Below are positions 17,363 through 26,103 of a stretch of 64,000 nucleotides of DNA, one piece after another. Origin of the DNA: Paenibacillus glycanilyticus. Its GTDB lineage: Bacteria; Bacillota; Bacilli; Paenibacillales; Paenibacillaceae. The position numbers and the translations under genes were made by a program. The notes below the pieces were generated by a model. That model searched no databases, was not told the origin of the DNA, and worked only from the letters and a program-made list of their open reading frames with translations. The stretch spans positions 62,001 to 126,000 of the forward strand of contig NZ_BSSQ01000001.1 in assembly GCF_030161375.1 (NCBI RefSeq), read 5' to 3'. How positions within the stretch are numbered: position 1 is the first letter of the stretch; each line of letters starts with the position of its first letter.

Positions 17363-18133
17363 CTAGCTATAAATCGAAAGCTCCGGCACAAAGCCGGTAA
17401 AACGGTACAATTGCGCTGCACGTTGCGAATACTGATTGGATTGCTTCAAGCTTCCGTCCGCATGGCGGACTTCTTCAATCAGGCCTTTGCGGCTTTGCGT
17501 CGCGGTTATTTTGCGGATAAAATTCCTCTCCTCAAACGTTGGAACAACCGTCTGAATGATCTGATATAGCTCCCCGATCGTAAACTCCTCCGCTAGAAAC
17601 TCTTTTGCAATCGGCTGCGTGATCATCAATCGCTGAATACATCCGTACGCATCACGGATAATGTCACGATGGTCAAAAGCCAGTTCCATCCCAAGCGCTT
17701 CGCTTAGCGGGAACAGCTGCACCTCTTCCGCATCGTCAGACGCCCGCCTGTAGAGTAGGAAGCGCTCATTCACCAAAGCGCAAAACGCATGGCTAATCAT
17801 CCAGCCCCGCGGATCCCGCCCCGGCTTGCTGTATACGTTAAGAAACTCCATATGCACCTGCTTCACGCCCGCTTCTTCTTCGAGTTCCCGAATCGCGCAT
17901 TCCTCCACCGTCTCCGTCTCGCGGGTAAAACCGCCCGGCAGCGCCCACTGACCTTGGAAAGGCCATGCTTTTCGGCGGATCAGCAATACCTGCAGCTCCC
18001 GGTTCGGCAGCGCCTTCTTTCCGGTCTCTTTCTCCCGCGAGGCGATAGTGAATATAACAATATCCGTAGGCGCGCCGTCCGGCGTACGATAGTTGCTGGC
18101 CGAATAGTTTTGTTCATTCTCGTTCAGATTCAA
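17363..18133 (-). CDS. NrtR-like Nudix regulator of NAD salvage
   Basis: 256 aa from a TTG start with GGGAGG about 10 nt upstream; an ATG at 18154 is in frame but has no site. Residues 68-90 carry a complete Nudix box (G-x5-E-x7-REL-x-EE-x-G). The C-terminal third (about 150-256, with FTIGELYQIIQ) looks like the NrtR winged helix. NrtR proteins repress NAD genes and sense ADP-ribose. The intact box means it might still hydrolyse its ligand. It is first in the operon with pnuC and nadR, behind a 21-bp palindrome. Confidence 0.8.
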   Translation of the reverse strand: MNLNENEQNYSASNYRTPDGAPTDIVIFTIASREKETGKKALPNRELQVLLIRRKAWPFQGQWALPGGFTRETETVEECAIRELEEEAGVKQVHMEFLNVYSKPGRDPRGWMISHAFCALVNERFLLYRRASDDAEEVQLFPLSEALGMELAFDHRDIIRDAYGCIQRLMITQPIAKEFLAEEFTIGELYQIIQTVVPTFEERNFIRKITATQSRKGLIEEVRHADGSLKQSNQYSQRAAQLYRFTGFVPELSIYS

Positions 18134-18157
18134 GAGTGCTGGACCTCCCTGCATCCC

Positions 18158-18178
18158 ATATTATCGTTTTGATAATAT
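18158..18178. promoter_or_regulatory. predicted NrtR operator
   Basis: ATATTATC-GTTTT-GATAATAT is a perfect 8+5+8 palindrome between the promoter and the TTG start of the Nudix regulator, overlapping the predicted transcription start. Confidence 0.6.
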
Positions 18179-18179
18179 C

Positions 18180-18208
18180 AATATGACATAATGAATATAA
18201 AGGTTCAA
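18180..18208 (-). promoter_or_regulatory. promoter of the NAD-salvage operon
   Basis: TTGAAC (18208-18203) and CATATT (18185-18180) are 17 bp apart; the operator follows immediately downstream. Confidence 0.5.
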
Positions 18209-18319
18209 GTATTTTTTGGAAAGGCTTGTTGCATTTCGTGCAACGTAACGGTAAGCGGTCGGCGGCGGGATTTTGATTAAGCGTCAAATATCAACATTTA
18301 GGCTTAACATAACCTTTGG

Positions 18320-18355
18320 AAAAAAAGAAAAAACCGCATACGCGATGTATGCGGT
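18320..18355 (-). terminator. terminator after the DUF4011 helicase gene
   Basis: ACCGCATAC-GCGAT-GTATGCGGT; on the minus strand TTTTTTCTTTTTTT follows. Confidence 0.88.
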
Positions 18356-18370
18356 CATTTCATAACAAGC

Positions 18371-21300
18371 TTATTTCAAGACAACCCGTTCCTGCTCATC
18401 AGCTTGCACATATTCCAGCTCAATGGCCTTTTGAATGCCCATCCGGATAACCCGGTCCAGCGCATTGCCGGATCTTGCATAACCGAGCAGCCTAACGACC
18501 TGCTTGATCAGATCCTCTTCCGGCAGACTGATCTGCGAAGCTAGAACCGCCTTCACCGCCGCGGCAACTTCTTCAATCGGCAGCTCCTCTGCCGACCGTC
18601 TTGCTTCCTCGGTTGCAACGCGATAACGGTCGTAGCTAGACGGTTCGGCACCTTCCGGCCAATAGAATACGGCTCCGTCCGAGACCGTCTCCACCGGCTT
18701 AAGCCGGATAATCAGATCAGCAAGGCGCTGATCCAGCTTTGCGCCAAGACGGGTGATCCCCCAAGCCTGCAGTACTCGCTTCGCAAGCAGACTGCGGCTG
18801 ATGGGCCCTTCTTCGGCAATGACCCGCCGGATCTGTCCCAGGATTAGCTCCGTGGAAGACGGAGAATAGAATAGGTCAGTCCCGAGAGATACCGGTTCAA
18901 GCTGGCAAGCGGCATACGCTAACGGATCCGTCACTTTCACTGGCGAGTCAATTACTGCTGCAACAGGTTCATCCTTCTCTTCTGCGCTGTCCGCAGGAGC
19001 CGGCGTCTCCGAATGAATCATCACCAGAGGTTCGGAAGGAGCATGCCGCTGTGCTTCCAATGTTCTCTTCTTCGCTTGCTCAATCGCTTCAACAATCTGC
19101 CGAATGACGTTCCCTTTGTTCTCCCACCATTCCGGACTCCATACGCGAACGAGCTTCCAGCCAAGTTGCTCCAGCACCTGCTCGCGCAATAAATCCCGGT
19201 CGCGAGCGGCCTCCGCATCCCGGTACATCGGTCCGTCCAGCACGATGCCAAGCAAATATTTCCCGTTATTCTTCGGATCCAGCACTCCGATATCAATGCG
19301 GTAGCCTGAAGTGCCGACATGCAAACCCGTTTCATAACCAAGTGCTTTCAGCTCATCGGCCAAGCTGTGGTGAAGATTGGACACCAACGAGATCTGCTGT
19401 TCGGTGCCCGCGCTTGCCGGCAGCGCACGCTGGCCTTTTTCCGCGTAATCCAGGAAAGCTTTGAGACCAAGAACGCCTTGGGCGCTAATTCGGCTTGCGT
19501 TCAGATGATGGGACATCAAAGTCGAGTAGACCAACATCTCGTATCTAGCGCGGGATACGGCAACGTTCAGACGGCGCCAGCCGCCTTGACGGTTCAGCGG
19601 TCCAAAGTTCAGGTTGACCTTGCCGGACGCATCCGGACCGTAACCAACGGAGAACAGGATGACATCCCGCTCATCACCCTGCACATTCTCGAGGTTTTTC
19701 ACAAAGATCGGCTCCGGCAACTTCGCCATTAACAGATCCAGCTCCTGATCCTGCTTCATCGCTTCTTCCAGCAAATCCTCAATTAAGGTCTGCTGAACGG
19801 AGCTGAACGTCACTACCCCGATGCTGCGCTGGCGCAAGACCGGATCTTTCGCCCTGCGTATGATCTCGGCAACAACAGCCTCGCCTTCCGCCCGGTTCTG
19901 CTTCGAACGTCCGCGGTCATAATAACCTTCGATCGGAATGAGAGTTACGCTGGAGACCGGCTCATCCGGAGACGGGAAGGTCATCAGCTTGTTCTCGTAA
20001 TAATGGGCATTGCTGAACGCGATCAGACTCTCGTGACGGCTCCGGTAGTGCCAGGTGAGATGCCGCTCCGGCATGCCTAGCGCCAGACAGTCGTCCAGAA
20101 TGCTCTCCATATCCTGCAGCGCTTCTTCCTCATCCGCATCGTTTGCGTTCTTCGAGAAAAAGCTTGTTGGCGGCAGCTGCTTCGGATCGCCTACGATAAC
20201 GGCTTGATGTCCTCTCGCAAGCGCGCCAACCGCCTGTGCGGTCGGAACCTGAGACGCTTCGTCAAAAATAACCAAATCAAACTTGGCGCCATTCGGATCC
20301 AAATATTGCGCAACGGAAATCGGGCTCATCAGCATGCAAGGCGTCAGCCTAGGCAACAAATTCGGAATCGTCTCAAACAACTTGCGAATGGACAGATTAC
20401 GTCCCCCGCTTCGGATTGCCCGCTGCAAAATCCCTGCCTCGGAGCTTTGCGCCGCTTCCACCGTCATTTGCGGGATTTTGGTTGATAACCGCGCCGCAAT
20501 CTCCTGTTGCGTTAAGCTCAAATACCGCTGATCCGCAGCTCTGAAGCGCTCGATCGTGTCTTCGAACAATTTGCCCGAGAATGATTGGAGGCTAGCATCC
20601 CTTGCGATCATGTAGTTGGCAAGCGACTTGTACAGCCCTCTCTCAAACGCGGCAATCAGCTGAGAATTAGAAATCCGGCCAGCCTCGTATGGAGCAAGAA
20701 GAGGCAACAATCCAGCTTCCACCGCTTCCCCGCGGACTCTACGCCATGTGCTCCATTCGCGTAGCCGCTCGATATGTGCTGACCATAACTTCGCTTTACC
20801 CTTGATAAATGGAAGCCACTCGCCTTCTGCTTGTGACTGTTGCAGCTTATCGAACGGAATACTCAGAAGCCTACCGAGTTCCTGCTCTTCTCCCTTGATC
20901 CGCTCAACTAGACTTCCTACTCTTTGCAGGAGTGTTATCTGAGCTTGATCATGACGGCCATCGAGCAGCACATCCGTTATTTGCTGTCTCAACGTATGGG
21001 CAGCAGTCCGGCTGCCGGTCCATGTAAGGAGCAACCCTTGAAGCTGATCTATCCAATCGCAGGAAACAAGCAGCTCTTCCCACTTGCCATCCTCCGAATC
21101 CGCCCAAGCCTGGCCGAGATACGGCGCAGCAGCCGTCTTCATCGCCTTCAGCTTCTGCTCTTCCTCCTGCCAGCCGGTTAATTCCACGAGGGCCGGTTTG
21201 ACCTGATCTTTAGTGAAGGAAGAGGCATGAACAGCCAGACCCTTCAGCTTCTTATAAATACGCTTTTGTCCCGACCACTTCGGCAGGAACCATTGCATGT

Positions 21301-24244
21301 CAGCCCGATCCCATTCCGCCGCAATCGATCTCGCATCGATCCGCGTTACTTCCGTTGTAAATCTCGCTAACACCTTCGCACGCAGTTGATCTCTGCGCTT
21401 GCCTTGCTCGGCCGTTGCCCTTACTCCAGCTAGCGCTTCTTCCAAATCGGCAGCCTGCAGGAAAGCCGGCTTCATCTCGGGAGTTCGGCTCGCCAGTTCG
21501 CAGAGTTGGATCAGCACCTGCAAACGCTCATAGCTGAGACCTCCCTTCTCCAATTGGAGACGATCTGCAGCCTGGCTTATACCTTCGCGAATCTGAGCCA
21601 GCAGCGGAATATACCTTTTCAGCACCTGATCCGCCTCGGATTTGATTGCTTGCGAATAGGTGGTTAGCTCTGCTTCGACAAGCGGATGAAGATGCGGCTC
21701 TCCGCAATCCGCGCCCGCGATTTGCAGCCTTGCCACAAGATCTTTCCAGAGGGTCAACTTGGCAGGCGTTAAGGCGTCTATGGATGCATCATCAAAATGC
21801 ACAACGGAAGGAGCAGCCCCCGCCTGCTCGTACCCGGCTATCGCTTCAAATAAAGTCATGCCGAAAGCATGCTTATGATGAAGAGCGGATACATACCCGT
21901 TCAGCTCGTTCCTGAGCCGGAACAGCCGGTCCGCTTCACTGCTCCAGGCTTCAGGCGGTTGAATCTTTTTCGCCTCGATCGCAGCGGCTAATTGATCGAG
22001 CACGGATTTTTTCGTGCTTTTATTCGAATGCAATTCGAGGCAAAACGGACCTAGTCCAATCTGCTCGAGCCGACGTTGCACGACGGATAAGGCCGCCATC
22101 TTTTCCGCGACGAACAAGACCCGCTTCCCTTGGGCTAGCGCACCTGCAATCATGTTCGTAATCGTCTGGGATTTGCCGGTTCCCGGCGGACCGTGAAGCA
22201 CAAAGCTCTGGCCGCCCGCCGCCGCGCGAACTGCCGTCAATTGCGAGGAGTCCGCGCTGATCGGAACGGATAACCTTGTCGGATGATCCTGATCAAGCGG
22301 CGTATTCTCCTCCGGCTGCTCCTCCCATGTCAACCGGCTTTCCATCAGGCTGGCTACGATTTTGTTGCGGGCAAGCTTATCGGCATGCGTGCGAAGATCA
22401 TTCCACATCACAAATTGGCCAAAAGAAAACAAGCCAAGATGCGCCGTCTCCTCCACATCCCACCTTGGCACCTGAATAAGCGCATGGCGGAACACATGGA
22501 AGATCTGCTTCAAGGCAATCCCCTTCTCGTCTCTAGGCAGAGGGTCGAGCCCATCAATGCCGATGCCGTAATCCTGCTTCAGCATTTCCAGCAACGTAAT
22601 GTTCATCTGCGGCTCTTCGTCTCTGGCCCGGATGACATAACCTTGCCGCGAAGACTTCCGGATAATATCGACCGGGATTAAGGCAATTGGCGCATAACGA
22701 GGCAGTTCGCTGACCGGCGTCTCGTACCATTTGAGCAAGCCAAACGCCAAGTAAAGGGTATTGGCCCCGTTTTCCTCCAGAGAGACTCGGGCGGAACGGT
22801 ACAGATTCACCATCCGCTTCTCCAGCTCCACGGCATCCAGATCAACGCGCAGACGTTTCCGGTTGAACTCTTCTCTCAGAAGCTGTGCAAGCGGATGATC
22901 ATTATTAATGCTCTGGTACAAGTCGGCATTCCGTCCATTGTTCTGCCAATCGCTAGGCTTCGCGAGCAGTTGGAATTCCTCGCCGTCGGCCAGCGCATCC
23001 TCCAGGTCGCCTAATTGAGCCGTAATGATCGGAATGCTCGATTTGGACAAACGGAAGTTCAGCAGCGAATTCCGTAGCGTCAGATCGAGCAGCCTGCGTT
23101 CCCATAACTTCTGGCGCGGAGACTGCGGCAATGCGTCGACTTCAAGCGGTTTATCAAACACATCAACAAGCAGAGGCGCCGCCGCATCTGACTCGCCAGA
23201 CGTCACCGCTTGCGGCTCCACAATCCAGCCTTCCGGCGTAGCCGTCCGGACCGGAAGCGGTCGTACCGCGGCAGCCCGGGCTCTCCGAATATCCAGCACG
23301 CAGTCGAATTGATCGGGATCATGAAGATGCTTTTCCGCCAAGGCAACCGCTTGATCAAAGCTAACCGTCTCTCCTTCCACAAAAGCCGTTGCTTCCACCA
23401 CGCAGATTTGGTTCATTCCGGTGGCGATCCGCTTCGTTAAGACGGAGATGTCATCCTGCACGCTCTCCGCGAAGGTCTCCTCCTCCAGCCATAAGCCGGA
23501 GAACGCATGCCCTTTCGTGAAGACAAGCAGCGGATGCAGCCCAATCGCCTCCAAACAAGCGGTATATAGTAGAGAAAGATCCAAACAATTGCCCATTCTG
23601 TGCGTAAAAATCGTCTCCGGCAGCCGGACGCGCTGGCCGATCACCTCAAAGCTTGGAGGCGCCACGTTATAAGCAATCTTCCGGTTCTGCATCGCCGCAT
23701 AGATCGCAGCCGCTTGCGTCCGCACCTTGTTCGGATCCTTGCTCTGATAAGCGGTGAACGAAGAGCTTCCGGTCCATTTGGCCAATATATCCGCAGCTTC
23801 CCGGACGACCTGCGCAATATGGTGATGGTTCGGCATCACAAATGCTGCCGTCAGCTCCGGCAATACGGCGAGCCCGCTCCATTCGTCAAACGCCAATACG
23901 GATATCGTCCCGCGCTCAAGGTAAATTTCCGCATCCCCTTGCAGCACCTGCAGAGTAAGAATACCCGTCATCCGTTCGGACAAATTAGCCAAATAAGAAG
24001 CCGACAGCTGCAAGTTAACCGTGCCGAGATTAAGCGATTGGCCGGCAGGCAGCAAGCTGAAGCTTTTGCTCCAATCATAAGCAAATTCCGGCTCGGACGT
24101 TATCCGGACCGTAAAGTTAAGAAGATCTTCTTCCGCACCATTATGTATCTCCATATTTCTAACGACCGGTACATGATTCTGCTGCGTGCCATAATTAACA
24201 ATCTCGCTATAAGACCAGTCGCAGGAAATGCGCGTGTTATTCAA
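18371..24244 (-). CDS. giant DUF4011 / SF1 helicase / Vsr-like nuclease / DUF3320 protein (Hhe-like)
   Basis: 1957 aa from a TTG with AAGGAGG 10 nt upstream; the in-frame ATG at 24277 has no site. Order: a beta-rich N-terminus; a transglutaminase-like block at about 210-265 (GNCLDLSLLYTACLEAIG then GHAFSGLW); DUF4011 from about 370 (KLWERRLLDLTLRNSLLNF); SF1 helicase with GPPGTGKS (about 685), FDEAS (about 1326) and GDPKQLPP; a Vsr/MTES_1575-type nuclease fold at about 1630-1720 (GYRIDIGV, GWKLVRVWSPEWW); and DUF3320 at about 1785-1850. The DUF4011-helicase-Vsr set is known as the single-gene antiphage system Hhe. It is monocistronic, with terminators on both sides. The defence role is inferred from architecture. 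Confidence 0.85.
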   Translation of the reverse strand: MNNTRISCDWSYSEIVNYGTQQNHVPVVRNMEIHNGAEEDLLNFTVRITSEPEFAYDWSKSFSLLPAGQSLNLGTVNLQLSASYLANLSERMTGILTLQVLQGDAEIYLERGTISVLAFDEWSGLAVLPELTAAFVMPNHHHIAQVVREAADILAKWTGSSSFTAYQSKDPNKVRTQAAAIYAAMQNRKIAYNVAPPSFEVIGQRVRLPETIFTHRMGNCLDLSLLYTACLEAIGLHPLLVFTKGHAFSGLWLEEETFAESVQDDISVLTKRIATGMNQICVVEATAFVEGETVSFDQAVALAEKHLHDPDQFDCVLDIRRARAAAVRPLPVRTATPEGWIVEPQAVTSGESDAAAPLLVDVFDKPLEVDALPQSPRQKLWERRLLDLTLRNSLLNFRLSKSSIPIITAQLGDLEDALADGEEFQLLAKPSDWQNNGRNADLYQSINNDHPLAQLLREEFNRKRLRVDLDAVELEKRMVNLYRSARVSLEENGANTLYLAFGLLKWYETPVSELPRYAPIALIPVDIIRKSSRQGYVIRARDEEPQMNITLLEMLKQDYGIGIDGLDPLPRDEKGIALKQIFHVFRHALIQVPRWDVEETAHLGLFSFGQFVMWNDLRTHADKLARNKIVASLMESRLTWEEQPEENTPLDQDHPTRLSVPISADSSQLTAVRAAAGGQSFVLHGPPGTGKSQTITNMIAGALAQGKRVLFVAEKMAALSVVQRRLEQIGLGPFCLELHSNKSTKKSVLDQLAAAIEAKKIQPPEAWSSEADRLFRLRNELNGYVSALHHKHAFGMTLFEAIAGYEQAGAAPSVVHFDDASIDALTPAKLTLWKDLVARLQIAGADCGEPHLHPLVEAELTTYSQAIKSEADQVLKRYIPLLAQIREGISQAADRLQLEKGGLSYERLQVLIQLCELASRTPEMKPAFLQAADLEEALAGVRATAEQGKRRDQLRAKVLARFTTEVTRIDARSIAAEWDRADMQWFLPKWSGQKRIYKKLKGLAVHASSFTKDQVKPALVELTGWQEEEQKLKAMKTAAAPYLGQAWADSEDGKWEELLVSCDWIDQLQGLLLTWTGSRTAAHTLRQQITDVLLDGRHDQAQITLLQRVGSLVERIKGEEQELGRLLSIPFDKLQQSQAEGEWLPFIKGKAKLWSAHIERLREWSTWRRVRGEAVEAGLLPLLAPYEAGRISNSQLIAAFERGLYKSLANYMIARDASLQSFSGKLFEDTIERFRAADQRYLSLTQQEIAARLSTKIPQMTVEAAQSSEAGILQRAIRSGGRNLSIRKLFETIPNLLPRLTPCMLMSPISVAQYLDPNGAKFDLVIFDEASQVPTAQAVGALARGHQAVIVGDPKQLPPTSFFSKNANDADEEEALQDMESILDDCLALGMPERHLTWHYRSRHESLIAFSNAHYYENKLMTFPSPDEPVSSVTLIPIEGYYDRGRSKQNRAEGEAVVAEIIRRAKDPVLRQRSIGVVTFSSVQQTLIEDLLEEAMKQDQELDLLMAKLPEPIFVKNLENVQGDERDVILFSVGYGPDASGKVNLNFGPLNRQGGWRRLNVAVSRARYEMLVYSTLMSHHLNASRISAQGVLGLKAFLDYAEKGQRALPASAGTEQQISLVSNLHHSLADELKALGYETGLHVGTSGYRIDIGVLDPKNNGKYLLGIVLDGPMYRDAEAARDRDLLREQVLEQLGWKLVRVWSPEWWENKGNVIRQIVEAIEQAKKRTLEAQRHAPSEPLVMIHSETPAPADSAEEKDEPVAAVIDSPVKVTDPLAYAACQLEPVSLGTDLFYSPSSTELILGQIRRVIAEEGPISRSLLAKRVLQAWGITRLGAKLDQRLADLIIRLKPVETVSDGAVFYWPEGAEPSSYDRYRVATEEARRSAEELPIEEVAAAVKAVLASQISLPEEDLIKQVVRLLGYARSGNALDRVIRMGIQKAIELEYVQADEQERVVLK

Positions 24245-24339
24245 GGGTCTCAAACCTCCTTGCTCCATTACTCTCATATGATGTCAATAGATTTACTATA
24301 GCACTTAAGAATCAAGATTTCTGCTAAATTCGACATAAG

Positions 24340-24411
24340 AAAAAAGAGAGATTCAACCTGGACCCTACAGTTGTTAGGCTGTGGGAGCCGTTTGGTTCCT
24401 CTCTCTTTTTT
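24340..24411. terminator. bidirectional composite terminator
   Basis: An outer stem AAAAAAGAGAGA / TCTCTCTTTTTT encloses AACC/GGTT and CCCTACAG/CTGTGGG. T-runs lie on both strands. It ends the YgjP-like gene on the minus strand and insulates the helicase gene. Confidence 0.7.
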
Positions 24412-24477
24412 AAACAGATCGCTCCATTATTATACTGTTATATCTTCACATTCATGTCTATTAGTAAAAGTTGGCAT

Positions 24478-25134
24478 CTACAGCGTCATCGCCTGCCCGT
24501 ACCGGGCCAAATACGCTTCCTTCTCCTTGTAGTCGGGCATGATGCTTCCAATAAGCCGCCAGAAGGAACGGTCATGATTCATATGCGTAAGATGGCAAAG
24601 CTCATGGATGATGACATAATCGATCACTTCAACCGGCGCCATGGCGAGGCGGTAGTTGAAGGTGAGCTTTTTGCTAGAGCTGCAGCTCCCCCATTTGGTC
24701 GCCGACTCGACAATATCAATCTGCTTGGGCTTCACCTTCAGCTTCTCCTGATACGGCTTGATCCGCTCCGCAACAACCTTCTTACAGCTTGCAAAATAGA
24801 ACTTTCGGAGATTGAGCCTGAGCTCCTCTTCAGACAAACCTTCCGTCTCTATTAATTCTTGGAGCGGATAATACTTGCCAAGATGAAGGAACTTCCCTTC
24901 ATCTTCATATTCCCTAACCTTTGGCGCAGCCTGCTGTGCTTTGGCAATCGCCTGCAGCCGCTTTACGATTTCTTGCTCATGCTGCTTCACAGCCTGCTGA
25001 ATCACTTCATCGCTGGTACCGTTTGGAGCTTTCACCGTGATGCGACCCATGGCATCCATCTGGAGATACAGCTTCTTCCTCACGCTATAGAGGACATTAA
25101 TGTCTATCGTATGATTGTCTAACTGGAGTTTCAT
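24478..25134 (-). CDS. YgjP-like (DUF45, M48-type) metallohydrolase
   Basis: 218 aa from MKLQLD; a start three codons earlier (25143) is also possible and the sites are weak. The zinc motif is HELCH (177-181) with H187, preceded by KWGSCSSSKKLTFNYRL, the hallmark of the YgjP/SprT-like DUF45 family. E. coli YgjP has been described as a nucleotide pyrophosphatase, while sequence suggests a peptidase fold, so the substrate is open. It may be cotranscribed with the two small genes upstream (gaps of 38 and 14 bp). Confidence 0.85.
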   Translation of the reverse strand: MKLQLDNHTIDINVLYSVRKKLYLQMDAMGRITVKAPNGTSDEVIQQAVKQHEQEIVKRLQAIAKAQQAAPKVREYEDEGKFLHLGKYYPLQELIETEGLSEEELRLNLRKFYFASCKKVVAERIKPYQEKLKVKPKQIDIVESATKWGSCSSSKKLTFNYRLAMAPVEVIDYVIIHELCHLTHMNHDRSFWRLIGSIMPDYKEKEAYLARYGQAMTL

Positions 25135-25172
25135 AGTCACCATCGTTCCTGCGAAATAATTATTTGTTTAGA

Positions 25173-25628
25173 TTATATCGTAATGGCACGCAGCGTTGTT
25201 CCTGTCTCTAGCAAGCTTTTTAAATTACTCAGAATGGCCGGCCAGCCATTGTTGATTCCTTCAAAGGTATCTTCCTTCTCTACGAGGTCTGCCGGGGCAA
25301 GACCTTCATGTTTAAGCTTCAGCTTCATCGTAGAATCCAGAGGCGTTAATTCAAAAGTAACCTTCTGCGGCTCATCTCGAACCGTTTTGTCAGCTGCATA
25401 AGTCCAGGTAAAAGAAAGCGTTCGATACGGCTCAGATTTGAGGATAACCCCGTAATCCGTTACCTCTTCATTCCTCGAATACGAAATGCTCGATCCTTCC
25501 TTCCAATCGGATTGAATGCTGCTGCCGAAAAAATATTTCGCGGTGTATGCGCTGCTCGTTAAAGCTTCCCATAACTTTTCCGGTGTCGTGGCTATGTAAA
25601 TGGTATACACAAACGTAGTCTCCGTCAT
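25173..25628 (-). CDS. AHSA1/SRPBCC-fold protein
   Basis: 151 aa with AGGAGG 6 nt before the ATG. TPEKLWEALTSSAYTAKYFF and the C-terminal GINNGWPAILSNLKSLLETG are typical of AHSA1 (activator of Hsp90 homologue 1-like) proteins, which have a START-type ligand cavity. The ligand is unknown. Confidence 0.85.
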   Translation of the reverse strand: MTETTFVYTIYIATTPEKLWEALTSSAYTAKYFFGSSIQSDWKEGSSISYSRNEEVTDYGVILKSEPYRTLSFTWTYAADKTVRDEPQKVTFELTPLDSTMKLKLKHEGLAPADLVEKEDTFEGINNGWPAILSNLKSLLETGTTLRAITI

Positions 25629-25642
25629 TAGTTAACCTCCTC

Positions 25643-25969
25643 TTAGACTTCGCTGACGTCAATAAGAAAGATTTTTTCTTGGAAGCCGCCGCGCGTCGCC
25701 GCCTTCTTCTGTCTGATCTCTTCAAGTTGTTCCCATGAGAATCCATGCGTTGCTGCCAGTGCCCGAATAACCTCAAGCAGATCAGCCAGCTCTTCAAGCG
25801 ATTCCTCCGAACTCTGTGCGGAAAAATATTCCTCTGCCTCTTCCTTGAATTTATTTCTTAACTCATAAGTGTACTCATCGTCCTCCAGAATACGAGTACG
25901 ATACTCTTTTCCATTAGATTCTATCACCTGGGGAATCAAATCCCGAACAAGCTTATTATAGACCGGCAT
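25643..25969 (-). CDS. MazG-like nucleotide pyrophosphohydrolase
   Basis: 108 aa from the ATG of MPVYNKLVRDLIP; an in-frame GTG 24 nt earlier has its site too close. KLVRDLIP, KFKEEAEEYF and LEELADLLEVIRAL carry the ExxE and ExxD pattern of the all-alpha NTP pyrophosphatases (MazG superfamily, phosphoribosyl-ATP pyrophosphohydrolase-like). It probably removes aberrant NTPs. It is the first of the three-gene group with the AHSA1 and YgjP-like genes. Confidence 0.85.
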   Translation of the reverse strand: MPVYNKLVRDLIPQVIESNGKEYRTRILEDDEYTYELRNKFKEEAEEYFSAQSSEESLEELADLLEVIRALAATHGFSWEQLEEIRQKKAATRGGFQEKIFLIDVSEV

Positions 25970-26015
25970 CGAAGATCCATCTCCTTTTATCACTCCTTAT
26001 AGTGTAACAAATAAC

Positions 26016-26077
26016 AAAGCACACCACATCAGCCGCGTGTTCTACACGAACAGCGCTCCTGATGCGATGTGCTTTTT
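26016..26077. terminator. bidirectional composite hairpin
   Basis: AAAGCACA/TGTGCTTT, then CATCAG/CTGATG, then CGTGT/ACACG form a three-step stem with TTTTT on the plus side. It separates the SUMF1-like lipoprotein gene from the MazG-like gene. Confidence 0.65.
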
Positions 26078-26103
26078 GGTAAAAAGATATTTGCGTCCAC
26101 GGT

